Of a stretch of 9,236 bases of DNA, positions 7,604 to 9,236 are shown piece by piece. Under the pieces are notes generated by a model. That model made no database searches and was not told where the DNA came from. It worked only from the letters and a program-made list of their open reading frames with translations. Both the position numbers and the translations under genes were made by a program. Origin of the DNA: Clostridia bacterium (GTDB lineage: Bacteria; Bacillota; Clostridia; Christensenellales; Borkfalkiaceae); NCBI GenBank assembly GCA_017452305.1, contig JAFTMQ010000184.1, positions 1-9,236 on the forward strand. Reading direction: 5' to 3'. Position 1 is the first letter of the stretch; each line of letters opens with the position of its first letter.

Positions 7604-8334
7604 TGGTTTAACTCCTTCCAAAGTATTTCAAACCAACGCGAAAATTCTTTATTTTCCCGCCTCTTTAAAGGTTCGTTTTCGGGGAACTCTAAAAGATGTT
7701 CGGCAATAATTTTCGCAGGTCTTTTCGAGAGTACGAATATTTTATCGGCGACGGAAATGGCTTCGCTGATATCGTGCGTAATCAAAAGTGCCGTCTTTTT
7801 CTCGTTACGGATAATTTTATATACGTCGTCGCAAACGGAAAGTCTCGTTTGATAATCGAGTGCGGAAAAGGGCTCGTCAAGCAACAAAACGTCGGGGTTC
7901 ATCGCAAGCGTGCGAATGAGTGCGGCGCGTTGCCGCATCCCGCCCGAAAGCTGTGAGGGGTAGTTTTTTAAAAATTGCTTTAAGCCGTATTTTTCCGCAA
8001 GCGCGACGGCGTGCGCTCTGTTTTGAGGAGTATTCGCACGCTTGATTTCCAAGGGAAGAAAAATATTTTTCTCTATGGTGCGCCAAGGGAAAAGCTCGTC
8101 TTTTTGCAGCATATAGCCCAAGGAAACGTTCAAAGCGGATACTTTACCTTTTGTAGGTGCAAGCAATCCCGCCGCTAAGGAAAGCAGGGTGGTTTTTCCG
8201 CAACCCGACGGGCCGATGATGGCAACAAATTCGCCTTCGTGTACGGAAAAGCTAACTTTCTCTAAAGCGACGGTTTCGCCTTGTTTACTGTGATAGTGCA
8301 TCGAAACGTTATCGAAACGTAAAACTTCTTTCAT
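7600..8334 (-). CDS. NitT/TauT-family ABC transporter ATP-binding protein (SsuB/TauB/ThiY-type module)
   Basis: This 244-residue cytoplasmic ATPase powers the importer encoded with it. All nucleotide-binding motifs are intact: Walker A GPSGCGKT at 41-48, the Q-loop glutamine in GYMLQKDELFPW (Q77), signature LSGGMRQ at 129-135, Walker B VLLLDEP at 149-155, D-loop SALD at 157-160 and the switch histidine H187 in ITHD. The Q-loop form 'LQ.d.L.PW.t' is typical of the SsuB/TauB group. The ATG at 8334 has a modest TAAGGA at 8344-8349. The gene lies 27 bases after the binding-protein gene and overlaps the permease by four bases. This ATPase is matched to NitT/TauT permeases and is not a MalK replacement: at 244 residues it lacks the long C-terminal regulatory domain of MalK and MsmX. 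Confidence 0.95.
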   Translation of the reverse strand: MKEVLRFDNVSMHYHSKQGETVALEKVSFSVHEGEFVAIIGPSGCGKTTLLSLAAGLLAPTKGKVSALNVSLGYMLQKDELFPWRTIEKNIFLPLEIKRANTPQNRAHAVALAEKYGLKQFLKNYPSQLSGGMRQRAALIRTLAMNPDVLLLDEPFSALDYQTRLSVCDDVYKIIRNEKKTALLITHDISEAISVADKIFVLSKRPAKIIAEHLLEFPENEPLKRRENKEFSRWFEILWKELNQ

Positions 8335-8361
8335 TTGCGTAAATCCTTATAAAAATTTTGC

Positions 8362-9236
8362 TTATGCGTTATATACTTCGTCGTACACCTTTTCCGCGTA
8401 GGAATTGTCAACCAATTTATTCATAGGCATACGTTTTTCCAATTCGCCCGCATTTTCGATGATGTCTTGTAAGCGGTTAAAGCTATCCTCCGTCATAGAA
8501 AGCTCGGTGCGCCATGCGTCAATGTCCTTATATCTTTGCACGGACGCGGCAAGCGACGTTTCGGTTACGCCTTCAAAATATTTGACGAGATAGGGGGCGA
8601 CGGTGGCGGCGTTCGTTTCATTGACGTATTTCACGGCTTTGGTTACGGCGCGCAAAAAGCCTTCCGCTGTGCCCGTGTTTTTATTCAACCAAGATTTTTT
8701 TGCCATAAAGCAGGTGTAGGGTACTTCGCCCGACGCTTCGCCGACGGACGCGACAACGTAGCCCTTGCCCGCGGCTTCGTACTCGTAAGCGACGGGGTCG
8801 AACATCGTGCAATAATCCGCCGTGCCCGCTTCAAACGCGCTCGTCATAAGGTTGAACGCAACGTCGTAGTTGAGGGTTAAATCGGTGCCGTCGAAAAGGT
8901 TGTTTTGCTTTAACACGTATTCAAAGGTCATAGCAGGCACGCCGCCTTTTCTGCCCGCTAAAATTTCCTTGCCTTTCAAATCGCTCCAAGTGAAGTTGGG
9001 CTCGGGTTTACGGGAAACTAAGAAGGAACCGTCCCGTTTGGTAAGTTGCCCAAAGACGGTGGGGATGTCCGTCGAGCCGCCGATAAGTACGTATAAAGCC
9101 GCTTCGGGCCCGCAAAAACCGACGTCCGCATCGCCCGAGAGGACGGAAGACATTACGTTATCCGCACCGCCGCCGTTGGTGAGGTCGATTTTAATATTTT
9201 CTTCTTCAAAATAGCCTAGCGCTTCCGCAAGATATA
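8362..9236 (-). CDS. NitT/TauT-family ABC substrate-binding protein (NMT1/SsuA-like), N-terminus outside window
   Basis: About 291 C-terminal residues are visible. The frame stays open to the window edge, so the signal peptide and start are missing, and the ATG at 9153 is internal. The first visible residues, YLAEALGYFEEENIKIDL followed by GGGADNVMSSVLSGDADVGF, are the hallmark of the SsuA/THI5-like binding-protein fold. They are followed by the expected domain-crossing segments DLKGKEILAGRKGGVPAMTFEYVLK and AFEAGTADYCTMFDP. The intact protein is probably a membrane-anchored lipoprotein that hands a small ligand to the permease encoded downstream. The family covers sulfonates, taurine, nitrate, riboflavin and pyrimidine precursors of thiamine. 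I see no residue pattern that settles the ligand. It is the first visible gene of the operon; any promoter or riboswitch would lie beyond base 9236. Confidence 0.9.
   Translation of the reverse strand, partial: YLAEALGYFEEENIKIDLTNGGGADNVMSSVLSGDADVGFCGPEAALYVLIGGSTDIPTVFGQLTKRDGSFLVSRKPEPNFTWSDLKGKEILAGRKGGVPAMTFEYVLKQNNLFDGTDLTLNYDVAFNLMTSAFEAGTADYCTMFDPVAYEYEAAGKGYVVASVGEASGEVPYTCFMAKKSWLNKNTGTAEGFLRAVTKAVKYVNETNAATVAPYLVKYFEGVTETSLAASVQRYKDIDAWRTELSMTEDSFNRLQDIIENAGELEKRMPMNKLVDNSYAEKVYDEVYNA

Noticed and set aside
8301..8320. Near-perfect 10-base tandem repeat (TCGAAACGTT / TCGAAACGTA type) at the start of the ATPase gene
   Set aside because: It encodes the conserved RFDNVSM segment of the ATPase N-terminus; two copies in coding sequence look coincidental and show no sign of array expansion.

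Overview
The window reads as ordinary chromosomal DNA from an uncultured, probably gut-associated member of the Clostridia (Bacillota). The evidence is G-rich Shine-Dalgarno sequences, a lipoprotein-type binding protein, a maltodextrin ABC module without its own ATPase gene, and the style of the MalF, MalG and MalQ proteins. Codon usage favours GCG, AAA and GAC, and TGA is used as a stop, so the standard bacterial code applies. A finer taxonomic placement cannot be made from this sequence alone. I see no RNA gene, mobile element, CRISPR array, prophage part or origin, and no gene-free stretch longer than about 140 bases.

Left part, plus strand (1-3124): the 3' end of a Ppx/GppA-family phosphatase gene, then a membrane-bound M50 (site-2-protease-like) metallopeptidase with an added helical C-terminal region, then malQ (4-alpha-glucanotransferase). 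The three are closely spaced and probably form one transcript, which ends at a clear intrinsic terminator at 3091-3124.

Middle part, plus strand (3125-6793): a maltodextrin-type ABC import operon. It encodes a binding lipoprotein (malE-like), an eight-helix permease (malF-like) and a second permease (malG-like). The last two overlap by four bases. The malE-like gene is split by a one-base frameshift near 3599-3604. This is the most notable anomaly in the window and could be a real pseudogene or a sequencing error. No MalK-type ATPase is present; in many Firmicutes a shared ATPase encoded elsewhere energises such importers. MalQ would then process the imported maltodextrins in the cytoplasm.

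Right part, minus strand (9236 down to 6797): a NitT/TauT (SsuABC/ThiXYZ-like) ABC importer in the order binding protein (N-terminus outside the window), ATPase, permease, with a four-base overlap between the last two. It converges on the malEFG operon, and both are probably closed by the hairpin at 6761-6793. Its substrate cannot be read from the sequence.

I did not find a convincing undescribed system here. The points worth following up are the malE frameshift, the M50 protease with its unassigned C-terminal region, and the unknown ligand of the NitT/TauT importer.
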